This document shows, piece after piece, positions 43,192-51,135 of a stretch of DNA of 64,000 nt. The notes under the pieces were generated by a model, which had not been told where the DNA came from, did no database searches, and was given only the letters and a program-made list of their open reading frames with translations. Numbering within the stretch: position 1 is the first letter of the stretch; each line of letters begins with the position of its first letter. The stretch spans positions 102,682 through 166,681 of the forward strand of contig CAZEJS010000003.1 of the NCBI GenBank assembly GCA_964512645.1, given 5' to 3'. This stretch comes from CAZEJS01 sp964512645. Lineage in GTDB: Bacteria > Actinomycetota > Geothermincolia > Fen-727 > Anoxymicrobiaceae. The position numbers and the translations under genes were made by a program.

Positions 43192-45828
43192 TTGAACAGC
43201 AGCGAGATCAGGAAGATATTTCTAGATTATTTCCAGGACCGCGGCCACAGGGTGGTTGCAAGCTCGTCGTTGGTGCCTGACGACCCGAGCCTTCTGCTCA
43301 CCAACGCCGGGATGGTACAGTTCAAGCCGTATTTTCTGGCCCGTGAGGTCCCTCCGTACACCCGGGCCACTTCGGTGCAGAAGTGCCTGCGGACCACCGA
43401 CATCGAGTCCGTGGGCATCACCGCCCGCCATAACACCTTCTTCGAGATGCTGGGGAACTTCTCGTTCGGCGACTACTACAAGGCAGAAGTGATCCCCTGG
43501 GCCTGGGAGCTGGTCACCGCCGTTCTGGGCGTGGACCCCGGTTCGCTCTGGATGAGCGTCTTCGAGGAGGACGACGAGGCCGAGGATATCTGGAAGGCCA
43601 CTCCCGGAGTGGCCCCGGAAAGGGTCATCAGGCTCGGGGCGGACGACAATTTCTGGGACATGGGCGCCACCGGGCCGTGCGGGCCCTGCTCGGAGATCCT
43701 TTTTGACAGGGGCCCGGAACATGCCTGTGGCCCCGGCTGCGAGCCGGGGTGCGACTGCGACCGGTTTCTCGAGCTCTGGAACCTCGTCTTCATGCAGTAC
43801 GACAGGCAGGCCGACATGTCGATCGTTCCCCTTCCGAAGAAGAACATCGACACCGGGATGGGGCTCGAACGCCTCGCCGCCCTCAAGCAGGGGGTGCCGA
43901 CGATATTCGAAACCGACCTCATCTTCCCGGTCCTCGAAGCGATAACCGCGCTCTCCGGGGTGCGCCTGGGCGCATCGGCGGAGACTGACGTGTCCATCAA
44001 GGTGGTCGCGGACCACGCGCGGGCGGCGACGTTCCTCATATCCGACGGGGTTGTCCCGTCCAACGAGGGGAGAGGTTACATCCTGAGGAGGCTGCTTCGA
44101 AGGGCGGTCCGGCACGGGCGGCTCCTCGGCATCGACCGGCACTTCATCCACGGGCTCGCGGACGTTGTCGTCGAGCTGTCGGGGGACGTCTACCCGGGCC
44201 TCAAGGAGCACCACGAACTCGTGACTGGGGTCATCTCCTCGGAGGAAGAGAGGTTCGGCCTCACGCTGCAGCAGGGTGTCGACCTGCTCTCGAGGGTCAT
44301 CGACGAGCACGTTTCCGATGGCCGCGACACCATCGACGGCGCCACTGTATTCTACCTGCACGACACCCTGGGGTTTCCGCTGGAAGTGACGGAGGAGATA
44401 GCCGCCGACAGGGGGATGAGCGTGGACCGCAGGGGCTTCGACTCGCTGATGGCCGAACAGCGCGAGCGTGCCAGGGTCTCCAGGGAGGGAGAAAGCGTCG
44501 AGGAGTGCGGTGTTTACCTGGAGGTGGGGCGCGAGGTCGGTTCCACCTGCTTCGAGGGATATGCATCGGACAGATGCACCACCCGCGTTCTCTCGATAAT
44601 AGTCGGCGGGCGGTCGGTGAAGAGCGCCGACGGCGGAGAAGAGGTCGAGCTTGTGCTGGAAAGGACTCCTTTCTATGCCGAATCCGGTGGGCAGGTCGGC
44701 GACTCGGGGATCGTACGCGGTCCCGACGGGAGCCTCGCGGTGGAAGACACCTACTACGGGGCTCCGGACTTGGCGCTGCACCGGGGAAGGCTCCAGGGGC
44801 GAATGGCTGTCGGCGACAGGGTCGAAGCCGTAGTGGATATGGCCAGGCGCCAGGCCGTAACTCGAAACCACAGCGCGACACACGTGCTGCACTGGGCGCT
44901 CAGGCAGGTGCTCGGCACCCACGCGCGCCAGGCCGGTTCCCTCGTGACCGGCGACCGCCTGAGGTTCGATTTCACTCATTTCAAGGCCGTGGAGCCAGCG
45001 GAGCTGGAGCGGATCGAGCTCCTGGCCAACGAGCGGGTACTGGAAGACGCCCCGGTCAGCACCGAGATCTCCAGCCGGGAGGAGGCCGTCGCCGGCGGAG
45101 CGATGGCGTTGTTCGGAGAGAAGTACGGCGAGGAGGTCCGCGTCGTGGAGATGGGCGACTTCTCCAGGGAGCTTTGCGGCGGGACCCACGTCGAGCGGAC
45201 CGGACGGATAGGCCCGATCAGGATAGTCGCCGAGAGCGGCATCGGTGCCGGGCTCCGCCGGATCGAGGCCACCAGCGGGTTCGAGACCCTCAGGCACTAC
45301 CGTTTCGTCGAAAGTGTACTGGGGCAGACCGCGGGGCTGCTCAAGGTTAAGGCCGAGCAGGTCCCGAAACGGGTCGGAGACCTGGCCGCGCGGCTCAGGG
45401 AGCTCGAAAGGTCCGTTTCCGTGGAGCAGGCCAGGTCAGCCGAGGTCACCGCCGACACGGTGATCGACGGGGGAAAGCTCGTGGAAGCGGGGGGCATGGA
45501 GTTCCTGTTCGCGCAGGTGGAAGCCGAAGGGGTCAAGACGCTGAGAGATCTGGCCGACGTGGTGATGAACAAGAAGAAAGGCCTCTCCGGCGTCGCGCTC
45601 GTCGCCGTGGTCGGCGACAGGGCCCACCTGGTGGTGAAGATCGCCAGGGCGGTGGCCGGGAAGTTGAACGCCCGCGACCTGGCGGGCGCGGGCGGACGGA
45701 TGCTCGGCGGCGGCGGTGGCGGCCGTGACGACATGGCCGTGGCGGGCGGCTCCCGAACTGAAGGTTCGTCCGATGCGCTGCTGGAGGTCGAGAAAGCGAT
45801 TCTCGAGGAGCTGGGGGGGACCGCTTGA
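43192..45828 (+). CDS. alaS: Alanyl-tRNA synthetase
   Basis: The protein has 878 residues. The catalytic domain opens NSSEIRKIFLDYFQDRGH and has LLTNAGMVQFKPYF and VQKCLRTTDIESVG. The editing domain has NHSATHVLHWALRQVLG and the zinc site GGTHVERTG. The C-terminal C-Ala domain ends with a Gly-rich stretch and RDDMAVAGG. TTG 43192 is the likely start, with GGAGGAG at 43177-43183; GTG 43183 lies within that site. The stop overlaps ruvX. Confidence 0.95.
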   Translation: MNSSEIRKIFLDYFQDRGHRVVASSSLVPDDPSLLLTNAGMVQFKPYFLAREVPPYTRATSVQKCLRTTDIESVGITARHNTFFEMLGNFSFGDYYKAEVIPWAWELVTAVLGVDPGSLWMSVFEEDDEAEDIWKATPGVAPERVIRLGADDNFWDMGATGPCGPCSEILFDRGPEHACGPGCEPGCDCDRFLELWNLVFMQYDRQADMSIVPLPKKNIDTGMGLERLAALKQGVPTIFETDLIFPVLEAITALSGVRLGASAETDVSIKVVADHARAATFLISDGVVPSNEGRGYILRRLLRRAVRHGRLLGIDRHFIHGLADVVVELSGDVYPGLKEHHELVTGVISSEEERFGLTLQQGVDLLSRVIDEHVSDGRDTIDGATVFYLHDTLGFPLEVTEEIAADRGMSVDRRGFDSLMAEQRERARVSREGESVEECGVYLEVGREVGSTCFEGYASDRCTTRVLSIIVGGRSVKSADGGEEVELVLERTPFYAESGGQVGDSGIVRGPDGSLAVEDTYYGAPDLALHRGRLQGRMAVGDRVEAVVDMARRQAVTRNHSATHVLHWALRQVLGTHARQAGSLVTGDRLRFDFTHFKAVEPAELERIELLANERVLEDAPVSTEISSREEAVAGGAMALFGEKYGEEVRVVEMGDFSRELCGGTHVERTGRIGPIRIVAESGIGAGLRRIEATSGFETLRHYRFVESVLGQTAGLLKVKAEQVPKRVGDLAARLRELERSVSVEQARSAEVTADTVIDGGKLVEAGGMEFLFAQVEAEGVKTLRDLADVVMNKKKGLSGVALVAVVGDRAHLVVKIARAVAGKLNARDLAGAGGRMLGGGGGGRDDMAVAGGSRTEGSSDALLEVEKAILEELGGTA

Positions 45829-46235
45829 GGCTCATGGGCCTGGACGTCGGAGACAGCCGGGTCGGGATCGCGCTGAGCGACCCTCTCGGCGCCACCGCCC
45901 AGCCGTTGAAGACGGTGGACAGAGACGACGGGACCGTCGCGTCCCTGGCCGAACTCGTGAAAGAGTTCGATGTAGAGAGGATCGTGGCGGGGCTGCCATT
46001 GCTGATGGACGGCTCGGAGGGCCGGCAGGCGGAGTCGGTGCGGATGTTCGTCGAGCGCCTCGCGGGGACCGTGGACGTGCCCGTGACACTGGTTGACGAG
46101 CGCCTGACCACCAGGGAGGCCGAAGCCGTCCTGTTGGAGGGCGGGGCCAGGCGCGGAGAGAGGCGCGGGGCGTCCGACAGAGTAGCGGCGGCGCTTATCC
46201 TCAGGGCTTACATGGACGGCGTCCCGGAGGCGTGA
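45825..46235 (+). CDS. ruvX: Holliday-junction-resolvase-like / pre-16S rRNA processing nuclease YqgF
   Basis: This 136-residue RNase-H-fold protein has LMGLDVGDSRVGIALSDPLG, IVAGLPLLMDGSEG and VDERLTTREAE, the YqgF signature with conserved acidic residues. It starts at TTG 45825, overlapping the alaS stop. The alaS-ruvX-mltG order is conserved across Gram-positive bacteria. Confidence 0.92.
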   Translation: MRLMGLDVGDSRVGIALSDPLGATAQPLKTVDRDDGTVASLAELVKEFDVERIVAGLPLLMDGSEGRQAESVRMFVERLAGTVDVPVTLVDERLTTREAEAVLLEGGARRGERRGASDRVAAALILRAYMDGVPEA

Positions 46236-46236
46236 A

Positions 46237-47112
46237 TTGACCGGATACGAAGAGGCGCACAACAGGACCAGGCGGAGGCAGGAGCGGGAACTCGCGCGGA
46301 GACACCGGATAAGGGGAGCGGTAGTGGTCGCGGTCCTGGTCGCGGCCGTGGTCGCCTTTTCCGTGGGGGGCTGGCTGGTGCTGAGGAAACTGCGGTCGAA
46401 ACCCGGGCCGAAATCCGCGACCTACAGGGTCACCGTGCCCGAGGGCCTGACCGTAAAACAGACGGCCGAGAGGTTCGCAGCGGCAACAAAGGGCTCGATA
46501 ACCGCCGCAGCGTTCGAGGAAGCCGCCGGCTCCGGCGGCTACGTCTACGGTTTCCTCGAAGGGGTGCCAGAGGACAGCCTGGAGGGTTACCTGTTTCCTA
46601 ACACCTACGAGGTCACTTCGCTGACGACGCCGCGGCAGGCGGTCGAGATGATGCTGAGGAGTTTCGCAAGAGAGACGCGTGACCTCGACTGGAACAGGGC
46701 GGCGTCCCTGGGGCTGAGCCGCCACCAGGCGGTGACAACCGCGTCGATAATCGAGAAAGAGGTCAAGTTCGCAAACGAGCGCCCGCTGGTGGCATCGGTC
46801 GTATACAACAGGCTCGGTAAAAACATGAAGCTGGGAATGTGCTCGACCGTGATATACGCTCTCGGAGAGTGGAAGCCCCGGCTCACCGAAAAGGACACAC
46901 AAGTCGATTCACCTTACAACACGTACCGGATAGACGGACTGCCGCCGGGGCCTATCTGCAGCCCGGGTTACGAGTCCCTGAGCGCGGCGCTGAACCCGTC
47001 GACGACCGATTACCTGTTTTTCCTGGTCACCAGCCAGGACGGGCACCACAGTTTCACCGCCGATTACGCGCAGTTCGAGAAATGGAAGGCGGATCGGAAC
47101 GGGGCGCAGTAA
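46237..47112 (+). CDS. mltG: Endolytic murein transglycosylase MltG (YceG)
   Basis: This 291-residue protein has a basic cytoplasmic N-terminus, one membrane segment (VVVAVLVAAVVAFSVGGWLVL), a short LysM-like part and the YceG domain. The YceG domain contains EGYLFPNTYEV, the catalytic Glu in TTASIIEKEVKF, SPYNTYRIDGLPPGPICSPG and LFFLVTSQDGHHSF. It cuts nascent glycan strands and sets their length. In typical actinobacteria aroE follows closely; here an insertion of about 8 kb intervenes. Confidence 0.93.
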   Translation: MTGYEEAHNRTRRRQERELARRHRIRGAVVVAVLVAAVVAFSVGGWLVLRKLRSKPGPKSATYRVTVPEGLTVKQTAERFAAATKGSITAAAFEEAAGSGGYVYGFLEGVPEDSLEGYLFPNTYEVTSLTTPRQAVEMMLRSFARETRDLDWNRAASLGLSRHQAVTTASIIEKEVKFANERPLVASVVYNRLGKNMKLGMCSTVIYALGEWKPRLTEKDTQVDSPYNTYRIDGLPPGPICSPGYESLSAALNPSTTDYLFFLVTSQDGHHSFTADYAQFEKWKADRNGAQ

Positions 47113-47127
47113 GAACGGAGGGTCTGC

Positions 47128-47616
47128 TTGGTCGAGCCGGATGCCGCTGGGAGCGCTTTGGAGCTCAGGACGCTCATGCGGATTGCTTACATACTGGACG
47201 TGTCGGCCGAGGGCGTGCTCGGCAAAGGGGCCCCGGCGATGATGTACCAGGCCGGACGGGACGCCGGGTGCGGCGAGGGCCGCCGCAGGGGCACCGGCGA
47301 CGACCCGATGGAGGCGTTGAGCCGCGTCCTCAGCGAGGGCGAAGAAATCTGGCGTTTCGAGCTGTGGCGCGACCCCGGCGACGAAGACGACTGGACCGTG
47401 TCCGAGGACCGGCGCTCGGCGTTCCTGGTGTTCCGGCGCTGCCCGCTCATGAACCTCTCCCGCAACGTGGGGTCTACTCCCGGCGGATTGCTCTGTCAGG
47501 CGATGCACGGGTATATGGCGGGCTGCATGGAGCAGTACCTGGGGCACAGGGTCGACATGAGGGTTATCCATTGCGGCCCCCGGGCGTGCAAGGTGCACCT
47601 GGAGATGAGGGACTGA
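47128..47616 (+). CDS. Small cysteine-containing protein, possibly V4R-like, first gene of the hydrogenase operon
   Basis: This 162-residue protein has no membrane segment. An N-terminal helix (MRIAYILDVSAEGVLGKGAPAMMY) leads to a mixed domain with FRRCPLMNLSRNVGSTPGGLLCQAM, GYMAGCMEQYLG and a final VIHCGPRACKVHLEM. The C-terminal pattern of Cys residues and Gly resembles V4R (hydrocarbon-binding-like) domains, but I am not certain. Five Cys in the second half could bind a metal. TTG 47128 follows CGGAGGG. The stop overlaps the small-subunit start (TGATG), so it belongs to the hydrogenase operon. Confidence 0.5.
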   Translation: MVEPDAAGSALELRTLMRIAYILDVSAEGVLGKGAPAMMYQAGRDAGCGEGRRRGTGDDPMEALSRVLSEGEEIWRFELWRDPGDEDDWTVSEDRRSAFLVFRRCPLMNLSRNVGSTPGGLLCQAMHGYMAGCMEQYLGHRVDMRVIHCGPRACKVHLEMRD

Positions 47617-48467
47617 TGTACATCGCAACAGCGGCGCTCAGCGCGTGCGGGGGATGCGAGAACTCGCTCCTGTCGATAGGCGAACCGCTGGTCGCCTTCC
47701 TGAGCGAGCATACCATCTCTTTTTCTAGTCTTCTCCTCGACCGGCACTCCGTGTCCCCCTCCGATGTAGTGCTCGTCAGCGGCTGCGTCAGGACCACGGA
47801 GGAACTCCGGCTGGCGCTGGAGATCGACAGAACGAGCCGGAAGATAGTCGCCGTCGGCAGCTGCGCGGTTTACGGTGGAGTCGCCGGCCTCCGCGGTCCG
47901 GAACCTCCCGAGGAGGAAAGACCGGACGACACCCTCCCGCAGGTGGAGCCGGTAGCCGAGCCGCTGGACTCCAGGGTGGCCGTTGAGCTGTACGTCCCTG
48001 GCTGTCCACCGCCCCCGAGGTTGATCTTCGATGCGCTCAAGTCCGTCGTCGAGGGCTACACACCACTGCACTTCGATGGGACGGTCTGCTCGGACTGCCC
48101 CCGAACCCTGCCACGCAGGAGAACGAGATCCCTGACGCTCCACCCTGGCCGCGGCCACGACGAGGATGTTTGCCTGCTGGGCAAGGGCATGCTGTGCATG
48201 GGTCCCGTCACACGGGGTGGTTGCAGGGCGGCCTGCACTTCTGCCGGCGCGGCCTGCTCGGGCTGTCGAGGGCCATCGGACATGGTGCTCTCCTCGCAGC
48301 TCCACTCGGTGTACTCCGATACGGTCGCTTGCCTGGCGAGGACCAGCAGGCAGCGCCCGGAGAAGGTCGCCGGGCAGATTTCGACAATGCTGGATATCCT
48401 TTACCTGTACACCGGTGGAGACCCGGAGACCAGGGCCAGGGCGAAGGAGAGGGTGCCGGGTGATTGA
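47616..48467 (+). CDS. [NiFe]-hydrogenase small subunit, group 3 (MvhG/FrhG-like)
   Basis: This 283-residue iron-sulfur subunit has proximal-cluster ligands at Cys11 and Cys14 (SACGGCENS), Cys83 (GSCAVYGG) and Cys130 (PGCPPPP). A C-terminal part has further Cys in CSDCP, CMGPVTRGGC and CSGCRGP, as in MvhG/FrhG-type subunits. There is no twin-arginine signal peptide, so it is cytoplasmic. It passes electrons between the large subunit and the ferredoxin encoded downstream. ATG 47616 overlaps the preceding stop; the longer frame upstream is a shadow of mltG. Confidence 0.88.
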   Translation: MYIATAALSACGGCENSLLSIGEPLVAFLSEHTISFSSLLLDRHSVSPSDVVLVSGCVRTTEELRLALEIDRTSRKIVAVGSCAVYGGVAGLRGPEPPEEERPDDTLPQVEPVAEPLDSRVAVELYVPGCPPPPRLIFDALKSVVEGYTPLHFDGTVCSDCPRTLPRRRTRSLTLHPGRGHDEDVCLLGKGMLCMGPVTRGGCRAACTSAGAACSGCRGPSDMVLSSQLHSVYSDTVACLARTSRQRPEKVAGQISTMLDILYLYTGGDPETRARAKERVPGD

Positions 48468-49833
48468 AGATCCGGAGACAGGGGGAGCACGGGATCCCGA
48501 GGTCCAGAAAGTCAGGCTGTACCCGGTCACCCGAATAGAGGGGCGCGGCGACATCGAGATCCTGTTCACCCCGGACCAGAAGGTGATCGAGGCGCGTTTC
48601 AGGGGACTTGATAACAGGGGCCTCGAGAAGCTGGTGCAGGGGTTGCACGCCCTGCGCGCTCCGACGGTCCTGGCGCGGGCCTGCGGTACCTGCGGCACGT
48701 TCCATCAGCTCGCCGCGTGCCGTGCGCTCGAGGCCGCGTGCGGGGTAGAGGTCCCCGACGCGGCGGGGACGTTCCGCGAACTCGTATGCTGGCTGCTGCT
48801 GACGGCTTCCCACCTGCAGACGATAGCCTACCTGGCGCTGCCGGATTTCGCGCTGCCCACGTCAGACGCGGCCGTAAAGAACATCACGGGCATCTACATG
48901 GTCGACCAGGAGACCATCGCCCGGTTGTTCGCCGCGATGAACGCGGTCAACGAGTCCGTCCAGTGTCTCGCCGGGAACCATTTCCGGCCCGCCGTCATCG
49001 TGCCGGGAGGCGTTTCCGCATTTCCGGCGCGGTCGGAGAGGGATCTGGCTCTGGAACTGCTGGAAGGCTGTTCCAGCGACCTTCGGGAGACGATGAGGCT
49101 GGCGGAGATGCTGACCCGCCGCGAGTCCCGGATCATGGAGACGGGGGCGCCCCTCACCGGCCACTACATGGCTTCCACGGTCGAAGGTATACCCGAGCTA
49201 ATCGGGGATGAGATCTCGATCTCGCCGTTCGGAGGCGGTGAAACGGCGACCGTGGACCCGGTGGCTTTTATCGATTCAGTGAAGGAACACCCGGTTCCGT
49301 GGTCCGGCGTTGTACCGCTGGAGGTGGCCGGAGTGGATTCCACGATGGTGGGGCCGCTCGCCAGGCTTAATCACGGCTTCGGTGATGATACCCCCGCCGC
49401 TCAGCTGGAGAGCATGCGCTGTTTCGAGCAATGGGAGCGGCCCCTGGACAGGGAGTCCTTCTTCCTGGTCGCGCTCGCCTGTGAGGCGATCAGGGGGCTG
49501 GAAAAGGCCAGGGGTCTGACAGGGGAGCTCCGGGAGATGTCCGCCTCGGAGAAGCCGTGCGCTGAAATCGAGCCGGCTGCCGGCGCCGGTTCGGCAGTGG
49601 TCGAATCCCCCCGCGGCCTGATCGCGCACGTCCTTGAGGTTGACGATGCGGGAAGGATCGGTTCCTGCAGGATAATGTCCCCGCTCCAGTTCAACTACAC
49701 GTTGATGAACAGGCACCTGACCAACGTGGCCAGGAAGAACGTGCGCGGAATAGAGGTCGTCGACGCCGACGCGGCCAGGCTTCAGTTCGCGGTGAGGTCG
49801 TTCAACCCGTGCGTGCCCTGCGGCACGCATTAG
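48460..49833 (+). CDS. [NiFe]-hydrogenase large subunit without C-terminal processing peptide
   Basis: The protein has 457 residues. It opens with VRLYPVTRIEGRGDIEI, the family start. The first nickel motif is RACGTCGTFH (Cys75 and Cys78). The second is NPCVPCGTH (Cys451 and Cys454), with Asn in place of the usual Asp. The protein stops directly after that His, so the C-terminal extension normally removed by a maturation protease is absent. GTG 48460 overlaps the small-subunit end, with GAAGGAGAGGG upstream. No hyp maturation genes and no diaphorase or F420 subunit are present nearby. Confidence 0.9.
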   Translation: MIEDPETGGARDPEVQKVRLYPVTRIEGRGDIEILFTPDQKVIEARFRGLDNRGLEKLVQGLHALRAPTVLARACGTCGTFHQLAACRALEAACGVEVPDAAGTFRELVCWLLLTASHLQTIAYLALPDFALPTSDAAVKNITGIYMVDQETIARLFAAMNAVNESVQCLAGNHFRPAVIVPGGVSAFPARSERDLALELLEGCSSDLRETMRLAEMLTRRESRIMETGAPLTGHYMASTVEGIPELIGDEISISPFGGGETATVDPVAFIDSVKEHPVPWSGVVPLEVAGVDSTMVGPLARLNHGFGDDTPAAQLESMRCFEQWERPLDRESFFLVALACEAIRGLEKARGLTGELREMSASEKPCAEIEPAAGAGSAVVESPRGLIAHVLEVDDAGRIGSCRIMSPLQFNYTLMNRHLTNVARKNVRGIEVVDADAARLQFAVRSFNPCVPCGTH

Positions 49834-49841
49834 GAGGACGG

Positions 49842-50111
49842 ATGTTCGAAATCAGGCTCATCGGGGAGAGGTGCGTCTCCTGCGGAGACTGCGTCGAACT
49901 CTGTCCGCAGAGCGGCGAGGAAGTGGATTTCCCGGTTCTGGCGCGTGACGAAGGCGGGGGTGTCGCGGTGCGGGAAGGCGGTGCCTGCATAGGCTGTTTT
50001 ACCTGTGTGGAGAGTTGCCGGGCGGCGGCGATCGTAATAGTCGCTCCCGGGGCCGGCTTTCCTCCCGATGTCAGGCTTTACCCGGGCAGGCCTCTCAACC
50101 GGATAATATAG
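49842..50111 (+). CDS. 2[4Fe-4S] ferredoxin of the hydrogenase operon
   Basis: This 89-residue protein has two cluster motifs: CVSCGDCVELCP (residues about 11-22) and CIGCFTCVESC (about 48-58). ATG 49842 has AGGAGG at 49832-49837, overlapping the large-subunit stop. It is the last gene of the hydrogenase operon and presumably links the small subunit to a soluble partner. Confidence 0.88.
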   Translation: MFEIRLIGERCVSCGDCVELCPQSGEEVDFPVLARDEGGGVAVREGGACIGCFTCVESCRAAAIVIVAPGAGFPPDVRLYPGRPLNRII

Positions 50112-50190
50112 GGATTCGACTTACAGGCGCGGGCGCGCATTCCGATACATTCATGAGAAGGAGCGTGTCCACCATACCCAGGAGGGATTT

Positions 50191-50562
50191 GTGGCCGGAG
50201 CTCGCGAACAACAGATAGTGGAGCTTCTGAGGGAACTGCGCGTCGACAGCGACGGTGTCGAAGCCGTGGTGCTGGTAAGCTCCGACGCCATGCCTCTCGC
50301 CTCGGACGTGCCCGAGGGCATGGAGGAGGAACTGCTGAGCGCCACCTCTTCGGCGCTGATCGCGGCGGCGGAAAGGGTGGCGAGGGAGCTTGCCAGGGGC
50401 AACCTCGACCAGGTCTACCTGAGGGCGGACGAGGGTGATCTGGTCGTCGTGAAGGTGAACGATGACGCGTTGCTGGCGTGCACCGTGGATCACGCGGCGA
50501 AGATGGGCATGACGCTTCTCGAGGTGAACCGCTGTGCCCAGAAGCTCGCCGGGGTTATTTAG
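50191..50562 (+). CDS. Roadblock/LC7 domain protein (MglB/CvnB-like) 1
   Basis: The protein has 123 residues. It shows the Roadblock fold pattern VDSDGVEAVVLVSSDAMPLASD, a central helix (LLSATSSALIAAAERVARELA) and strands LDQVYLRADEGDLVVVKVNDDALL. Such proteins partner small Ras-like GTPases, often as activators or scaffolds. GTG 50191 follows GGAGGG. It lies 79 bases after the ferredoxin gene and may be read from the hydrogenase promoter. A GTPase is encoded at 54794. Confidence 0.82.
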   Translation: MAGAREQQIVELLRELRVDSDGVEAVVLVSSDAMPLASDVPEGMEEELLSATSSALIAAAERVARELARGNLDQVYLRADEGDLVVVKVNDDALLACTVDHAAKMGMTLLEVNRCAQKLAGVI

Positions 50563-50592
50563 CCTGGGCCGCGCGAGGCGGGGAGTGCGCTG

Positions 50593-50601
50593 TGATAGAA
50601 T
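50593..50601 (+). promoter_or_regulatory. Predicted extended -10 promoter before the second Roadblock gene
   Basis: TGA followed directly by TAGAAT (50596-50601) forms an extended -10 element in the gap between the Roadblock genes. The leader to TTG 50722 is about 115 bases. It would start a transcript of the second Roadblock, the PATAN protein and the GTPase. Confidence 0.45.
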
Positions 50602-50721
50602 TAGCCTGCGGGGGTTTTTGGGTCCGGTAGGGAGGTCTCGCGACGGGTGCGGCATGCCGCGCGGAGCGGGGAGATCTTCCCTGGATTGCCCCTGCTGAAA
50701 CGCTGGCGGGAGGTCAGGTTC

Positions 50722-51120
50722 TTGGACGGCGCTCAACAGAACGAACTGCAGCAAGCCCTCCAGAGGCTTCTTGAAAAGACGCAGGACATTGACGCCGCGG
50801 CCGTTGTGAGCATGGACGGGTTCGTGATGGCGTCCATCTTGCCCGGGGAGTACGAAGAGGACCGGCTGGGAGCGATGTCTGCCGCGCTCCTCAGTCTGGG
50901 AGAGAGGACCGCGGGGGAGCTCGGCCGCGGAGAACTGGCGCAGGTGTTTGTCGAAGGCACCGACGGCTACGTGTTCCTGCTGGCTGCCGGTGAAGACGCG
51001 GTGCTGAACGCCATCGTCAGGCGGGGCAGCAAGCTCGGACTGGTGCTGTACGATATCCGGAACGCGGCGAAGGAAATCGCCGGGATAATCGAATCGCACC
51101 TCCAGGTGGAGTACGAATAG
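50722..51120 (+). CDS. Roadblock/LC7 domain protein 2
   Basis: This 132-residue protein has the Roadblock pattern TQDIDAAAVVSMDGFVMASILP, then DRLGAMSAALLSLGERTAGEL and QVFVEGTDGYVFLLAAGEDAVL. TTG 50722 is chosen, with GGGAGG eight bases upstream; a start at 50647 would add Arg-rich residues unlike the family. It is 15 bases before the PATAN gene. Two different Roadblock proteins could form a heterodimer. Confidence 0.82.
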   Translation: MDGAQQNELQQALQRLLEKTQDIDAAAVVSMDGFVMASILPGEYEEDRLGAMSAALLSLGERTAGELGRGELAQVFVEGTDGYVFLLAAGEDAVLNAIVRRGSKLGLVLYDIRNAAKEIAGIIESHLQVEYE

Positions 51121-51135
51121 ACTGGCAGGGACTTT

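Noticed and set aside
43222..45297. Minus-strand open frame of about 690 codons opposite alaS
   Set aside because: It is an antisense shadow of alaS with no recognisable domain and no ribosome-binding site.
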